Assembly (NCBI GenBank): GCA_050955105.1
Contig: JBPBQZ010000058.1
Span: 1 to 62,859, forward strand
Direction of reading: 5' to 3'
Source: JBPBQZ01 sp050955105
GTDB lineage: Bacteria; Pseudomonadota; Gammaproteobacteria; Burkholderiales; Burkholderiaceae
DNA: 62,859 bases
Part shown: positions 24,556-35,170 of the stretch, piece after piece
How positions within the stretch are numbered: the first letter of the stretch is position 1
Layout: each line of letters begins with the position of its first letter
Made by a program: the position numbers and the translations under genes
The notes under the pieces: generated by a model
Seen by the model: only the letters and a program-made list of their open reading frames with translations
What the model was told of the DNA's origin: nothing
Databases searched by the model: none

Positions 24556-25684
24556 CCGCATCCGACAGGATCGCCGAGGCTCCGGCAAACGCCGGGAATT
24601 CGTCGACGATCACGAAGGTGGGCACTTCTTTCAGCAATTCACTGAAGCGCCCTTTGTCTTCGAAGCGCTGGCGAAACGACGAGCCGTAGAACAATTGGCC
24701 CAGGTGCAGAACCACGCCGCCGCCGATATAAAGGCCGCCGCGCGCGCCAAACGTCAAGGTCACATTCGACGCGAAGGTTCCCAAGGCTCCACAGAACACG
24801 TCGACCGCTTCAAGCGCGATGGCATCGCCCGCCTTGGCGCGCGCGACCACCGCCGCGGCATCGACACTGCCTTCGCTGCTGGCCGCGGCCACCGTGCTGG
24901 CGAGCGCCCGGGTCTGCGAAGACGCGGCAGCAGCCACCTCGGCCGCAGCCGCTTGCGCTGCCGGCCGATCCGCCATTAGCGCCGTGTAAATCAGCGCCAG
25001 TCCGGGGCCAGAGACGATGCGCTCGAACGACACGTGCTGCCGATGGCGGCGCGCGTAGTGCAAGACGCGTTCGTCGCGCTCGTCGCAAGGCGAAAAACTT
25101 GCATGGCCGCCTTCGCTGGCGATCGGCAGCCAACGTCCATCCACTGGCAGCAAGCCCGCCACGCCCAAACCCGTACCCGGCCCCACAACGGCGACCGCCG
25201 CGCCGGCGCGGGCGGTGCCGCCACCGAGTTGCCGCAGCCCGTCGCTGCCCAGCGTCGGCACCGCCATGGCGAGCGCTTCGAAATCGTTGACCACCAACAG
25301 CTTGCTGAGCGTGAGCCGTGCACGCGTGGCCTCGATCGAAAAGCGCCACGGGTTGTTGGTCATGCTGACCTGATCGCCATCAACCGGATTGGCGATGGCG
25401 ATCACCGCATAAACGATCTGTGCGGCGCCGACGTCGGCGAGATAGCGTTCGATCGCCTCCGCAATGCCCGGAAAATCTTCACAGGCGTATACGTTGACGC
25501 GCTCCGCCAGACCGCCATGGCGCAATTGCAGCGCAAAGCGCGCATTGGTGCCGCCGACGTCGGCCAACAGCCGCGGAAAACCGACGGCGAACCCGCCAGC
25601 AGTTACCGCGGCGATGTCGGACGTGGCCGTCGGTGCCGCGCCTGGCACCGACCACAGGGCATTGTCAGGCAAACCAGTAGACAT
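24545..25684 (-). CDS. glk: Glucokinase
   Basis: This hexokinase-fold (ROK-unrelated, E. coli Glk type) enzyme phosphorylates glucose with ATP. In 379 residues it shows the phosphate-binding loop LLADVGGTNARFAL near 37–50, NNPW and LLVVNDFEA (catalytic Asp), the adenosine motif VVGPGTGLGVA, and SEGGHASFSP. An Ala-rich loop (AAQAAAAEVAAAASSQ, then further Ala/Ser) is longer than usual. It starts inside the end of pgl (20-nt overlap). Many Burkholderia glucokinases are fused to an RpiR regulator; this one stops without such a domain. It is the third gene of zwf–pgl–glk. Confidence 0.92.
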   Translation of the reverse strand: MSTGLPDNALWSVPGAAPTATSDIAAVTAGGFAVGFPRLLADVGGTNARFALQLRHGGLAERVNVYACEDFPGIAEAIERYLADVGAAQIVYAVIAIANPVDGDQVSMTNNPWRFSIEATRARLTLSKLLVVNDFEALAMAVPTLGSDGLRQLGGGTARAGAAVAVVGPGTGLGVAGLLPVDGRWLPIASEGGHASFSPCDERDERVLHYARRHRQHVSFERIVSGPGLALIYTALMADRPAAQAAAAEVAAAASSQTRALASTVAAASSEGSVDAAAVVARAKAGDAIALEAVDVFCGALGTFASNVTLTFGARGGLYIGGGVVLHLGQLFYGSSFRQRFEDKGRFSELLKEVPTFVIVDEFPAFAGASAILSDAVGR

Positions 25685-26350
25685 CGAGCGTGACCTTTTT
25701 GTCTTGGACGATCTTCGAGATCGCATGCGTGTCGGGGTTGTTGTTCAACGACTCGTCGAGCACGGCGCGCTTGGCCGCGCCGCCGATTTGCAGAAATAGC
25801 TGCGGCACCGCGCGAATCGCCGACAGCGTCATGCTCACGCGCTGATGCGGGGCGGCTTGCGGCGTGATCACGGCATAGCGTGCCGTGGTCGTGGTGGCCT
25901 GGTGCCACTCTGGCGCATCGGCGAACAGCGAAGCCGTATGACCATCTTCGCCCATGCCCAGCACTGCCACATCGGGCGCTGCCGGCAACGCCGCGGCGTT
26001 GAGCGCAGCCACCGCCTGGTCAGGCGCCTGGCTCACGTCGACCAGCGGAATAAAGCGTGCGACAGCGGCCGCGCCGGTCAGCAAGGTCTGACTCACGAAG
26101 CGCTGGTTGCTGGCCGCGTCGTCGGCGCCCACCCAGCGGTCGTCGACCAGCGTCACGTCGATACGCGACCAGTCGAGCTTCTCGTGCGCCAGCGTTTCCA
26201 GAAAAAGTTTAGGACTGGCGCCGCCCGATACCGCCAGCGTGGCGCGCCCCGCCGCGCCGCGCGACGCCAGCGCGGCAGCCAGCGCATCGCCCACCGCGCG
26301 CGCCAAAGCAGAGGCCTGCGACGTAGCGTCGCCGAATGCATGCAAGGAGA

Positions 26351-26354
<4 letters not shown>
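25665..26354 (-). CDS. pgl: 6-phosphogluconolactonase
   Basis: This enzyme hydrolyses 6-phosphogluconolactone to 6-phosphogluconate, the second step of the pentose phosphate and Entner–Doudoroff routes. In 229 residues it shows LAVSGGASPKLFLETLA, VTLVDDRWVGADDAASN and VLGMGEDGHTASLFADAP, all family signatures. The start is GTG 26354, with AGGAGG 7 nt upstream and a GTGA overlap with the zwf stop, so translation is coupled. A longer frame to 26423 has no support. Confidence 0.94.
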
Positions 26355-27811
<1,457 letters not shown>

Positions 27812-27974
27812 GGTGTATCGCTTCTCCATCGCGGCGTTGACGGGTGCGCACGGCGCTCCCGCCGACGCTTTGCCAGTGTAACGACAAACGCCGTCAGCAA
27901 TGCGTCACGCCCGTAAGCCGCTTGGTTACGCGGACGCAGCGCGAGTCTAACGCGCAAGACGCCAATGCGAAACC

Positions 27975-29210
27975 TCAGGCGAGCGGTGCGGCGGTGCGCG
28001 ACCGTTCGTGCAAACGCATAACCAGCCAACGCCCCGCATAGCAAACGATGCCAGCGCCGATCACCACCAGGCCGAGCGCGCGCGGTGTGCCGTCGGTGAG
28101 CGCGCCGATGGCCAGGCCCGACAAGGCGCCCGCGCCGAACTGGATCGACATGAAGAGGGCCGCCGCCGCACCGGCGCTGAACGGATAGCGATGCATCAGA
28201 TCGGTCGTACAGTTTGCGCCCAACACGCTGACCGTTGAAAGCACGAAAAAAAGCGCGATCACCAGCATCGGCAGACCGCCGATTTCACTCAGGCAGAAAA
28301 AACCTGCCGCGAGCGCGGCGATGAACTGGATGGTGGCGACGATGCTGATCATGCGCACGATGCCGACGCGACCCACCAGCCGCGTATTGATGAAGCTGAA
28401 CAGCATCAGGCCGACGATGTTCAGGCCGAACAGCAAGCCGTATTTTTGCGGCGCCAGTCCGTAGTATTCAATGAAGAGGAACGGCGTGCCGGCCACATAA
28501 GCCATCATCGCGGCGAATGCACCGCCGCCGCACAGCAGATGCCCGAAGGTCACGGGATCGGTCAGCAGCCGTCGATAGGCGACGAACGAAGTGCGCAAGG
28601 CCGACGGGGCGCGACGCGCGGCCGGCCAGGTCTCGTCTATCTTGTAATAGGCGGTGACCGCGCAAGTCGCGCCGAACAGCGCGAGCGCGCAGAAGATCGC
28701 GCGCCAGCCGCCGAAGCGCAGTAGCTGACCACCGATCAATGGCGCCAGCAGCGGGCCGCAAGAGGTAACGATGGAGAGCGTCGACACCAGTTTCGCCGCG
28801 TCGCTGGGCCCATGCGAATCACGCGCGATGGCGCGCGCCAGTACCGAGGCGGCGCCCGCGCCCAGCGCCTGGATGAAACGCAGCACGATGAGCACCCCGA
28901 TGCTCGGTGCGAAGATGCAGCCGATGGTGGCGGCCGTATACAGCAGCAGCCCGCCCAGCAGCACCGGCCGTCGCCCGAGGCCGTCGGACAAGGGGCCGTA
29001 GAACAACATGCCGGCACCGAAGCCCGCGACGAAGGTGATTAGAGTGGCCTGCGCCATGGCGTCGGTGGCATGCAGCGCCAGCGCTAGCGAAGGCAGGCTG
29101 GGCAGATACATGTCGATCGACAGCGGTCCACAGGCAGCCAGCGCGCCCAGCAGCAGGATCAAGCGGATATTGAAGCGTTTGGCGGGGACCGGCGTTGAAT
29201 CAAATGCCAT
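27975..29210 (-). CDS. MFS drug exporter, Bcr/CflA family
   Basis: The 411-residue, 12-helix transporter of the major facilitator superfamily has the Bcr/CflA signature LSIDMYLPSLPSLALAL in helix 1, FYGPLSDGLGRRPVLLGG (motif A) after helix 2, FIQALGAGAASVLARAIARD in helix 4 and LIGGQLLRFGGWRAIF (the motif C region). It exports drugs or small toxic compounds using the proton gradient. It stands alone, divergent from the EVE-like gene. Confidence 0.92.
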   Translation of the reverse strand: MAFDSTPVPAKRFNIRLILLLGALAACGPLSIDMYLPSLPSLALALHATDAMAQATLITFVAGFGAGMLFYGPLSDGLGRRPVLLGGLLLYTAATIGCIFAPSIGVLIVLRFIQALGAGAASVLARAIARDSHGPSDAAKLVSTLSIVTSCGPLLAPLIGGQLLRFGGWRAIFCALALFGATCAVTAYYKIDETWPAARRAPSALRTSFVAYRRLLTDPVTFGHLLCGGGAFAAMMAYVAGTPFLFIEYYGLAPQKYGLLFGLNIVGLMLFSFINTRLVGRVGIVRMISIVATIQFIAALAAGFFCLSEIGGLPMLVIALFFVLSTVSVLGANCTTDLMHRYPFSAGAAAALFMSIQFGAGALSGLAIGALTDGTPRALGLVVIGAGIVCYAGRWLVMRLHERSRTAAPLA

Positions 29211-29326
29211 CGGAAGCGTTTTCGTTATGATGCGATGCAGTAAGCTGCGATTCTACTGCCAGCGCGCGCGCCGCATGGCTTTTTCGGCCGCTAAAAAAAT
29301 AGTGGTGTGATTTGTCAGGTGTTGCT

Positions 29327-29782
29327 TTGACCGCATTTCTGCTTATCTGGAGTCCACGCAAATGGCCGTGGCCCGAACTCGCCGAGTTAAGCGCCAGCGT
29401 GCAGCGCGGCGAGCCCGTCAGCGATTTCTGGGGCTGCGGTTTCTCGCGCCGCCTGATGGTCGGCGATCGTGTGTTCCTGCATCGGGTCGCGGCGCCGCCG
29501 CGCGGCCTGTTCGGCGCCGGCTGGGTAACACGCGCGCCCTATGAGGTACCCGAGCCGAACAACAAGCGGGGCTATCGGCTATGCGTCGATTTCGAATATG
29601 AATGGCTCGAAGACGCGCATCGGCAGGTACTGATCGGCCGTGACGCCCTGCGGATTCACCCATTTTCGGTACAGACCTGGGATGCGCAAAGTTCCGGTAC
29701 CTTGATCAAGCCGATGGTGGAAGGTCCGCTGGAGAAAGCCTGGCGCCAGGCGTTGTCGGCGGCGCGCGAGCGAGTGCCATGA
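29327..29782 (+). CDS. Stand-alone EVE/PUA-like domain protein
   Basis: The 151-residue protein begins TAFLLIWSPRKWPWPELAELSASVQRGEP. The W-(N/S)-P-xx-W-xW start, the WGCGFSRRLMVGDRVFLHRV strand pair with an aromatic-cage-type loop, and the end SVQTWDAQSSGTLI match the EVE-like domain seen in front of HNH endonucleases. EVE domains recognise modified bases in DNA or RNA. There is no nuclease domain here and no restriction gene adjacent. No ATG is available. TTG 29327 with AGGTG upstream is the best start, and TTG 29312 is an alternative. It is divergent from the MFS gene, and its stop overlaps the upstream leader of hemL. Confidence 0.75.
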   Translation: MTAFLLIWSPRKWPWPELAELSASVQRGEPVSDFWGCGFSRRLMVGDRVFLHRVAAPPRGLFGAGWVTRAPYEVPEPNNKRGYRLCVDFEYEWLEDAHRQVLIGRDALRIHPFSVQTWDAQSSGTLIKPMVEGPLEKAWRQALSAARERVP

Positions 29783-29806
29783 CCCCACTGGCCGTGCGCC
29801 GCTCAG

Positions 29807-29831
29807 CACTGCTTCGGCACTGCTTCGGCAC
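29807..29831. repeat. 11-bp tandem repeat upstream of hemL
   Basis: CACTGCTTCGG occurs twice in tandem followed by CAC of a third copy. It lies in the 155-nt gap between the EVE-like gene and hemL and probably reflects slippage. Confidence 0.6.
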
Positions 29832-29937
29832 ACCTCCGGTACAATCTCCGCACCCCCTCGCGACTGCCGCTTGGCGCCCGCTCGCCAGCACCCGCCACGG
29901 CTTCGTGCACGACCTTCCCCTCGCCGGATCATTCAAC

Positions 29938-31230
29938 ATGTCTCGCAATGCCGCTTTGTTCGAACGCGCCCAGCAGTCCATTCCCGCTGGCGTGAATTCT
30001 CCCGTACGCGCCTTCCGCTCGGTCGGCGGCACGCCGCGTTTCATCGAGCGCGCGCAAGGTCCTTTCATGTGGGATGCCGAGGGACAGCGGCTGATCGATT
30101 ACATCGGCTCATGGGGGCCGATGATCGTCGGCCACGCGCATCCCCAGGTGCTGGCGGACGTTACCGCGGCGCTGGCACAGGGCTTCAGCTTTGGCGCGCC
30201 CACCGAGGCCGAGATCCTGATTGCCGAAGAAATCATCCGGCTGGTGCCGTCGATCGAACTGGTGCGCATGGTTTCGAGCGGCACCGAAGCCACCATGAGC
30301 GCGCTGCGGCTGGCGCGTGGCTTCACCGGCCGCAAGCGCATCATCAAATTCGAAGGCTGCTATCACGGCCACGCCGACAGCCTTTTGGTTAAAGCCGGCT
30401 CGGGCGCCCTGACCTTCGGCAACCCCACGTCAGCGGGCGTGCCGGAAGAAATCGCGCAGTTCACCACCGTGCTCGACTACAACGACATCGGCCAGGTGGA
30501 AGCGGCGTTCGCACAACTGGGCGGTGAGATTGCCGCGGTCATCGTCGAACCGGTGGCCGGCAATATGAATTTGATACAGCCGGCGCCCGGCTTTCTCGAA
30601 ACGCTGCGCCGCTTATGTACCGACGCCGGCGCGCTGCTGATTTTCGACGAAGTGATGTGCGGCTTTCGTGTGGCGTTGGGCGGCGCCCAGCAGCTTTACG
30701 GCGTAACCGCCGACCTTACCTGCCTCGGCAAGGTCATCGGTGGCGGCATGCCGGCGGCGGCCTTCGGCGGCCGGCGCGACATCATGCAGTTCATTTCGCC
30801 GCTCGGCCCGGTCTATCAGGCCGGCACCCTGTCGGGCAATCCGGTGGCGGTGGCGGCCGGACTCTCCACGCTGCGACTGCTTCAGCAACCAGGCTTTTAC
30901 GAGCGCCTGACGGCATCCACGCAACGCCTGGTGAATGGGCTGGAACAGGCCGCCGCCGATGCCGGCGTGCCATTTCGCGCAGCCAGCGTCGGCGGCATGT
31001 TCGGACTGTATTTCGCAAGCCAGGTGCCGACTTCGTTTGCCGATGTGCAAGGCAGCGATGTGGCGCGTTTCAACCGGTTTTTCCAGGGCATGCTGGCGCG
31101 CGGTGTCTATTTCGCGCCGTCGGCCTACGAAGCGGGCTTCGTCTCCAGCGCCCACAGCGACGCGCTGATCGACGAGACCATCGCGCTGGCGCGCGCCACC
31201 TTCGGCGAACTGGTGGCCAGCGCCGTATAG
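29938..31230 (+). CDS. hemL: Glutamate-1-semialdehyde 2,1-aminomutase
   Basis: This PLP enzyme makes 5-aminolevulinate from glutamate-1-semialdehyde, the C5 entry to haem. In 430 residues it starts MSRNAALFERAQQSIPAGVNSPVRAF as in homologues. It shows SSGTEATMSALRLARG (phosphate loop), GCYHGHAD, LIFDEVMCGFRV (the Asp holding PLP) and LTCLGKVIGGGMP, where the Lys forms the Schiff base. No strong ribosome site is seen. The ribD gene follows 56 nt downstream. Confidence 0.96.
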   Translation: MSRNAALFERAQQSIPAGVNSPVRAFRSVGGTPRFIERAQGPFMWDAEGQRLIDYIGSWGPMIVGHAHPQVLADVTAALAQGFSFGAPTEAEILIAEEIIRLVPSIELVRMVSSGTEATMSALRLARGFTGRKRIIKFEGCYHGHADSLLVKAGSGALTFGNPTSAGVPEEIAQFTTVLDYNDIGQVEAAFAQLGGEIAAVIVEPVAGNMNLIQPAPGFLETLRRLCTDAGALLIFDEVMCGFRVALGGAQQLYGVTADLTCLGKVIGGGMPAAAFGGRRDIMQFISPLGPVYQAGTLSGNPVAVAAGLSTLRLLQQPGFYERLTASTQRLVNGLEQAAADAGVPFRAASVGGMFGLYFASQVPTSFADVQGSDVARFNRFFQGMLARGVYFAPSAYEAGFVSSAHSDALIDETIALARATFGELVASAV

Positions 31231-31286
31231 TGTGTTGGCGGTTCAACCGCTTTTATCGCCGCATTTACTGTTTTACAGGCCGCCTC

Positions 31287-32450
31287 ATGTTCTCGCAGGA
31301 CGACTTCAAACACATGCAGCGGGCGCTGGCGCTGGCCACGCGCGCCATGTACAACACCACGCCCAATCCGCGCGTCGGCTGCGTGTTGGTGAAAGATGGC
31401 GCCGTCATCGGCGAGGGCTTTACGCAACCGCCCGGACAAGATCATGCTGAAGTGCGTGCGCTGAAAGATGCACGCTCGCACGGTCACGATCCGGCCGGCG
31501 CCACCGCCTACGTCACGCTCGAGCCCTGCAGCCACTTCGGGCGCACGCCGCCCTGCGCACGCGCGCTGGTGGAGGCGCGCATCGAGCGTGTGATCGCGGC
31601 CATGGAAGATCCGAATCCGCTGGTGTCAGGGCGCGGCCTCGAGCAGTTGCGCAGCGCCGGCGTCGACGTGCGCTGCGGGCTGCTGGCGCGCGAGGCCCAG
31701 GAACTCAACATCGGCTTCATTTCGCGCATGACGCGCGGCCGGCCGTGGGTGCGCATGAAGATCGCCGCCAGCCTCGATGGCAAAACGGCGCTGCCCTCTG
31801 GCGTAAGCCAATGGATTACCGGCGGCGCCGCGCGCGCCGACGGCCACGCCTGGCGCGCACGCGCCTGCGCCATTCTCACGGGCGTGGGCACAGTACGTCA
31901 GGACGACCCGCAATTGACGGTGCGCGGCATCGAGACGCCGCGCCAGCCGCTACGCATCATCGTCGACAGCGGCCTCGCGCTGCCGCCCACCGCGCGGGTG
32001 CTGCAGGGCGGCGCCTTGGTGATCTGCGCCGTCGATGACAGCAACGCCGAGGCGGCGGCGCGCGCCCAGGCCTTGCGCGACGCAGGCGCCGAGATTGTGG
32101 CGCTGCCGAATGCCGACGGCAAAGCCGATCTGCCGGCGCTCTTACGGCTGCTGGGCGAGCGCGGCATCAACGAACTGCACGTGGAAGCCGGCGCCAAGCT
32201 GAATGGGTCCTTGATGCGCGAAGACTGCGTCGATGAGCTATTGCTGTACTTCGCGCCGCGACTGCTGGGCGAAGGCTTCGGCATGTTGTCGCTGGCGCCG
32301 CCCGACACGCTCGCCGATGCGCGACGCCTTGTTTATCATTCGGTCGAGCGCATCGGCGAGGACTTGCGCGTGATCGCGCGGCTGGAAGGCGCCGGGCGCA
32401 CGCCGCCGTCTGCGGCGGCAACGCAGATGGCTCCAGCCGCCGAAGATTGA
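31287..32450 (+). CDS. ribD: Bifunctional diaminohydroxyphosphoribosylaminopyrimidine deaminase / uracil reductase
   Basis: This protein catalyses the second and third steps of riboflavin synthesis. The N-terminal zinc deaminase (1–145) has PNPRVGCVLV, the catalytic DHAEVRAL and zinc ligands in LEPCSHFGRTPPC. The C-terminal NADPH reductase (about 146–362) has RPWVRMKIAASLDGKTAL, GVGTVRQDDPQL and LHVEAGAKLNGS. It has 387 residues, a normal length with a slightly extended polar tail. It is followed after 124 nt by ribE. I looked for an FMN riboswitch in front of the rib genes and saw none. Confidence 0.95.
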   Translation: MFSQDDFKHMQRALALATRAMYNTTPNPRVGCVLVKDGAVIGEGFTQPPGQDHAEVRALKDARSHGHDPAGATAYVTLEPCSHFGRTPPCARALVEARIERVIAAMEDPNPLVSGRGLEQLRSAGVDVRCGLLAREAQELNIGFISRMTRGRPWVRMKIAASLDGKTALPSGVSQWITGGAARADGHAWRARACAILTGVGTVRQDDPQLTVRGIETPRQPLRIIVDSGLALPPTARVLQGGALVICAVDDSNAEAAARAQALRDAGAEIVALPNADGKADLPALLRLLGERGINELHVEAGAKLNGSLMREDCVDELLLYFAPRLLGEGFGMLSLAPPDTLADARRLVYHSVERIGEDLRVIARLEGAGRTPPSAAATQMAPAAED

Positions 32451-32574
32451 TCGCGCTTTTACGCCCCTGGCTCTATCGGGCCGACGCCCCATTGCGCTAG
32501 TCGGCCGCTTGCACCGGTGGCGCCCGAACTGTTGAGCGCCCGGGCGCCCGCCATTCGTTGAAGGAGTTTGAAAT

Positions 32575-33198
32575 ATGTTCACCGGAATCATCGAGGCTGT
32601 CGGCCGCATCGACGCGGTCGAGCCGCTGGGCGCTGAACCACGCTTCGGCGTGCGCCTGATCATCGACGCCGCGACACTGTCGCTGGACGACGTGGCGATT
32701 GGCGACAGTATTTCGATACAAGGCGCCTGCATGACGGTGGTTGAATTTTCCGCCAAGCGTTTCGCAGTGGATGTCTCGCAGGAAAGCCTCACGCATACCG
32801 CGGGCCTCGACGCGCCCGGACCGGTGAATCTTGAAAAAGCCATGAAGCCCGACATGCGCCTGGGTGGCCATCTGGTTTCCGGGCACGTCGATGGGCTGGG
32901 ACGCGTCACGCATTTCGCGCCGGTCGGCGAATCGTGGGAACTGCGCATTCTGGCGCCTGCCGAAATCGGCAGCTATCTGGCTTATAAGGGGTCGGTCGCC
33001 GTGAACGGCGTCAGCCTCACCGTCAACGCCGTCACCGACCTGGCCGACGGCACCGAGATATCGATCAACCTGATTCCGCATACCGTGGAAGTGACGACGC
33101 TGCATCGGTTGGCGCCGGGCAGCCTCGTCAATCTGGAAGTGGATTTGATTGCGCGGTATGTGAAGCGGATGCTGGAGTCGTCCGGTCGACTGACGTAA
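32575..33198 (+). CDS. ribE: Riboflavin synthase, alpha subunit
   Basis: This enzyme dismutates two lumazines into riboflavin. It has 207 residues in two similar lumazine-binding halves: the first starts MFTGIIEAVG, with GDSISIQGACMTV and LGGHLVSGHVDG; the second has LAYKGSVAVNGVSLTV and NLIPHT. The usual GVCLTV is here GACMTV, a mild change. AAGGAG lies 8 nt upstream. The symbol ribC is used in some genomes. Confidence 0.95.
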   Translation: MFTGIIEAVGRIDAVEPLGAEPRFGVRLIIDAATLSLDDVAIGDSISIQGACMTVVEFSAKRFAVDVSQESLTHTAGLDAPGPVNLEKAMKPDMRLGGHLVSGHVDGLGRVTHFAPVGESWELRILAPAEIGSYLAYKGSVAVNGVSLTVNAVTDLADGTEISINLIPHTVEVTTLHRLAPGSLVNLEVDLIARYVKRMLESSGRLT

Positions 33199-33309
33199 CG
33201 ACACAAGCGCTGTAGGAACGCCCCGCTTCGACGCAAGCAGATCAGCGCGTCGAACGACATGCGAGACGTTTCCTGCATCCCGCAAGCGTTCGCGGTAACG
33301 TGGCAATGC

Positions 33310-34047
33310 TCAATTAGCCGCCACCTTCACCAGCACCGGATCGCTCCGATACTGCGACGGATACAGCTTCTTCAAATACCCCACCTTCGGCAGATCGTTG
33401 ATCGCGATATACGGGCTATCGGGATGCAGCGTCAGGTAGTTCTGGTGATAGTTCTCAGCCGGGAAGAAGCCCTTGAACTCTTCCACATGTGTGACCACCG
33501 GCTGCGCAAACACATGCGCGGTATTCAGTTGCGCGATATAGCTTTGCGCGACCGTACGCTGCGTTGGATTCACCGGGAACACCGCCGAACGGTATTGGGT
33601 GCCCGAATCGGGCCCCTGGTGGTTCAACTCGGTCGGGTTATGCGCCACTGAAAAGAAGATCTGCAACAGGTGGCCGTAGCTGATCTGCGTCGGGTCGAAG
33701 GTAATCTGCACTGACTCCGCATGCCCGGTATCGCCACCGCTAACGGTTTCGTATTGCGCGGTGCCCGCAGCGCCACCGGTATACCCAGCCACGACTTGCT
33801 GCACCCCGCGTACGTGCTGAAACACGCCTTGCACGCCCCAGAAACAGCCGCCCGCGAACACCGCCTTTTCGCTGTGCGAGGCAGTGACTTGCTCGTCGTG
33901 CGCCGGCGGCGGCACCACGACCGGATCTTCTTGTGAATTCGCTGCACGCTGCCACGCGAACAGTCCCACCGCTACCACCAGCACCCCCGCCGCCTTGACG
34001 GCAAACGAGCGCGTGGGTCCTGAGCCGGCTGTCATCGAATGCTTCAT
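33310..34047 (-). CDS. msrA: Peptide methionine-S-sulfoxide reductase, membrane-anchored or exported
   Basis: The 245-residue protein repairs the S form of methionine sulfoxide. An N-terminal hydrophobic segment (18–32, VKAAGVLVVAVGLFAW) suggests periplasmic location. The catalytic core starts AVFAGGCFWGVQGVF with the nucleophilic Cys at 68, followed by GYTGG, GHAESVQITFDP, LLQIFFSVAHNPTELN and GPDSGTQYRS. GGAG stands 7 nt before the ATG. It is the last gene of the leftward msrB–dipZ remnant–msrA set, an extracytoplasmic methionine-repair operon. Confidence 0.94.
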   Translation of the reverse strand: MKHSMTAGSGPTRSFAVKAAGVLVVAVGLFAWQRAANSQEDPVVVPPPAHDEQVTASHSEKAVFAGGCFWGVQGVFQHVRGVQQVVAGYTGGAAGTAQYETVSGGDTGHAESVQITFDPTQISYGHLLQIFFSVAHNPTELNHQGPDSGTQYRSAVFPVNPTQRTVAQSYIAQLNTAHVFAQPVVTHVEEFKGFFPAENYHQNYLTLHPDSPYIAINDLPKVGYLKKLYPSQYRSDPVLVKVAAN

Positions 34048-34153
34048 TTCCTTACTCCCTCAAATAGCTCGCGCGTCAGCGCTACGTTGCCTGGTGATGA
34101 CGTCTTTGCGGCGCATCGTGTGTCGTGTGTGGCGTCGATTGCCGGCATCTCAA

Positions 34154-34420
34154 TCAACCGAAAGTGAACGCATAGGCCTCGACTCGCGGGTCGAGAAATT
34201 CAATGGCAAAGGTGTGCGTGGTGACCGGACCGACCTGCCTGATCAGTTGATACAGCGTAGCGACCACGGCGAACGTGAGCGCCATGCCTGCAAGCAGCGG
34301 TAAGCCGCTGCGCACAAACGGCTGGTCGGCGCGTGAAAACACAAACGGCAGCACCGGCAGAATGCACGGACTCAGAATCGTGAGCGCGCCGCCGAGATAG
34401 GCGAGAACAATGAGTAGCAT
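34154..34420 (-). pseudogene. In-frame deletion remnant of dipZ (CcdA–thioredoxin fusion)
   Basis: An 88-codon frame encodes the first membrane segment of a DipZ/CcdA-type electron carrier (LGGALTILSPCILPVLPFVF, with its redox Cys, then RSGLPLLAGMALTFA). It then runs directly into what looks like the extreme C-terminus of the same protein family (YQLIRQVGPV, FAIEFLDPRVEAYAFTFG). The other membrane helices, the thioredoxin domain and most of the C-terminal domain are missing. The junction falls near codons 54–57 (about 34250–34260) and keeps the frame. It lies between msrB and msrA, where related genomes carry full dipZ. It is almost certainly unable to carry electrons across the membrane. Confidence 0.82.
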
Positions 34421-34436
34421 GGCGGGCTTTTCGAGA

Positions 34437-34937
34437 TTAAGCGGCGCCGGGCCGGAAGCTAAGTGCCAAGCCATTCATGCAATAGCGCAGCCCGGTCGGC
34501 TTCGGGCCGTCGTCGAACACATGACCCAGATGACTGCCGCAACGCCGGCAATGCACCTCGTTGCGCGCCATGCCGAGCGACAGGTCCTGCTGCGTCGACA
34601 CCGCATGCGGCAAAGGTGCCCAAAAACTCGGCCAACCGGTATGGCTATCGAATTTAGTGCGCGAGGAGTATGCGTCGAGTTGGCAACCGGCACAGGCGAA
34701 GATGCCAGTGCGATGCTCGTCGTTCAGCGGGCTGGTGAAGGGCCGCTCGGTACCGGCTTCGCGCAACACGTCATACTGCGGCGGTGCCAGCAACTGATGC
34801 CATTGCGCGTCGGTGTGCGTGACTTCGAAGGTCTCGGCCGGGGCCGCGGGCGCGGCAGCCAGCGCGCGCCAATGGGTGACCGCGGCAAATGCCGCGAGCG
34901 CACCGCCTGACAAGAGAAAACGGCGCCGGTTCTGCAT
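34437..34937 (-). CDS. msrB: Peptide methionine-R-sulfoxide reductase, Tat-exported
   Basis: The 166-residue protein repairs the R form of methionine sulfoxide. It begins MQNRRRFLLSGGALAAFAAV, a twin-arginine signal. The MsrB core has zinc pairs CAGC and CRRCG, FDSHTGWPSFW, GHVFDDGPKPTGLRYCMNG with the catalytic Cys, and a final LSFRPG. The usual YCINS is YCMNG here. It is followed 16 nt later by the dipZ remnant, and is divergent from the two-component genes at 35171. Confidence 0.94.
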   Translation of the reverse strand: MQNRRRFLLSGGALAAFAAVTHWRALAAAPAAPAETFEVTHTDAQWHQLLAPPQYDVLREAGTERPFTSPLNDEHRTGIFACAGCQLDAYSSRTKFDSHTGWPSFWAPLPHAVSTQQDLSLGMARNEVHCRRCGSHLGHVFDDGPKPTGLRYCMNGLALSFRPGAA

Positions 34938-35170
34938 GATGGCCTCCTGGTCGGTAAATGAGTGGGGCAGACCGAATCGGTCGTACTGCTTGGACTTACC
35001 TCAAGTGATACGCATGGTAGGCGGCGCCGGATGTCCGAGTCCTCACGGAAAGTTAAATTAAATGTGACACCTGCGGCGCGCCGGATATCCCAGAATAGCG
35101 CAGTGCCGGCGGGCCGCCGCGTGCGGCGACGCAGCACGAATTGTCTGGCGCAGCAGTTCTTGGAGTAGCT

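Noticed and set aside
32451..32574. FMN riboswitch in front of ribE (also looked at ribD, ribBA and ribH leaders)
   Set aside because: The gaps are short and none of the conserved RFN blocks is visible.
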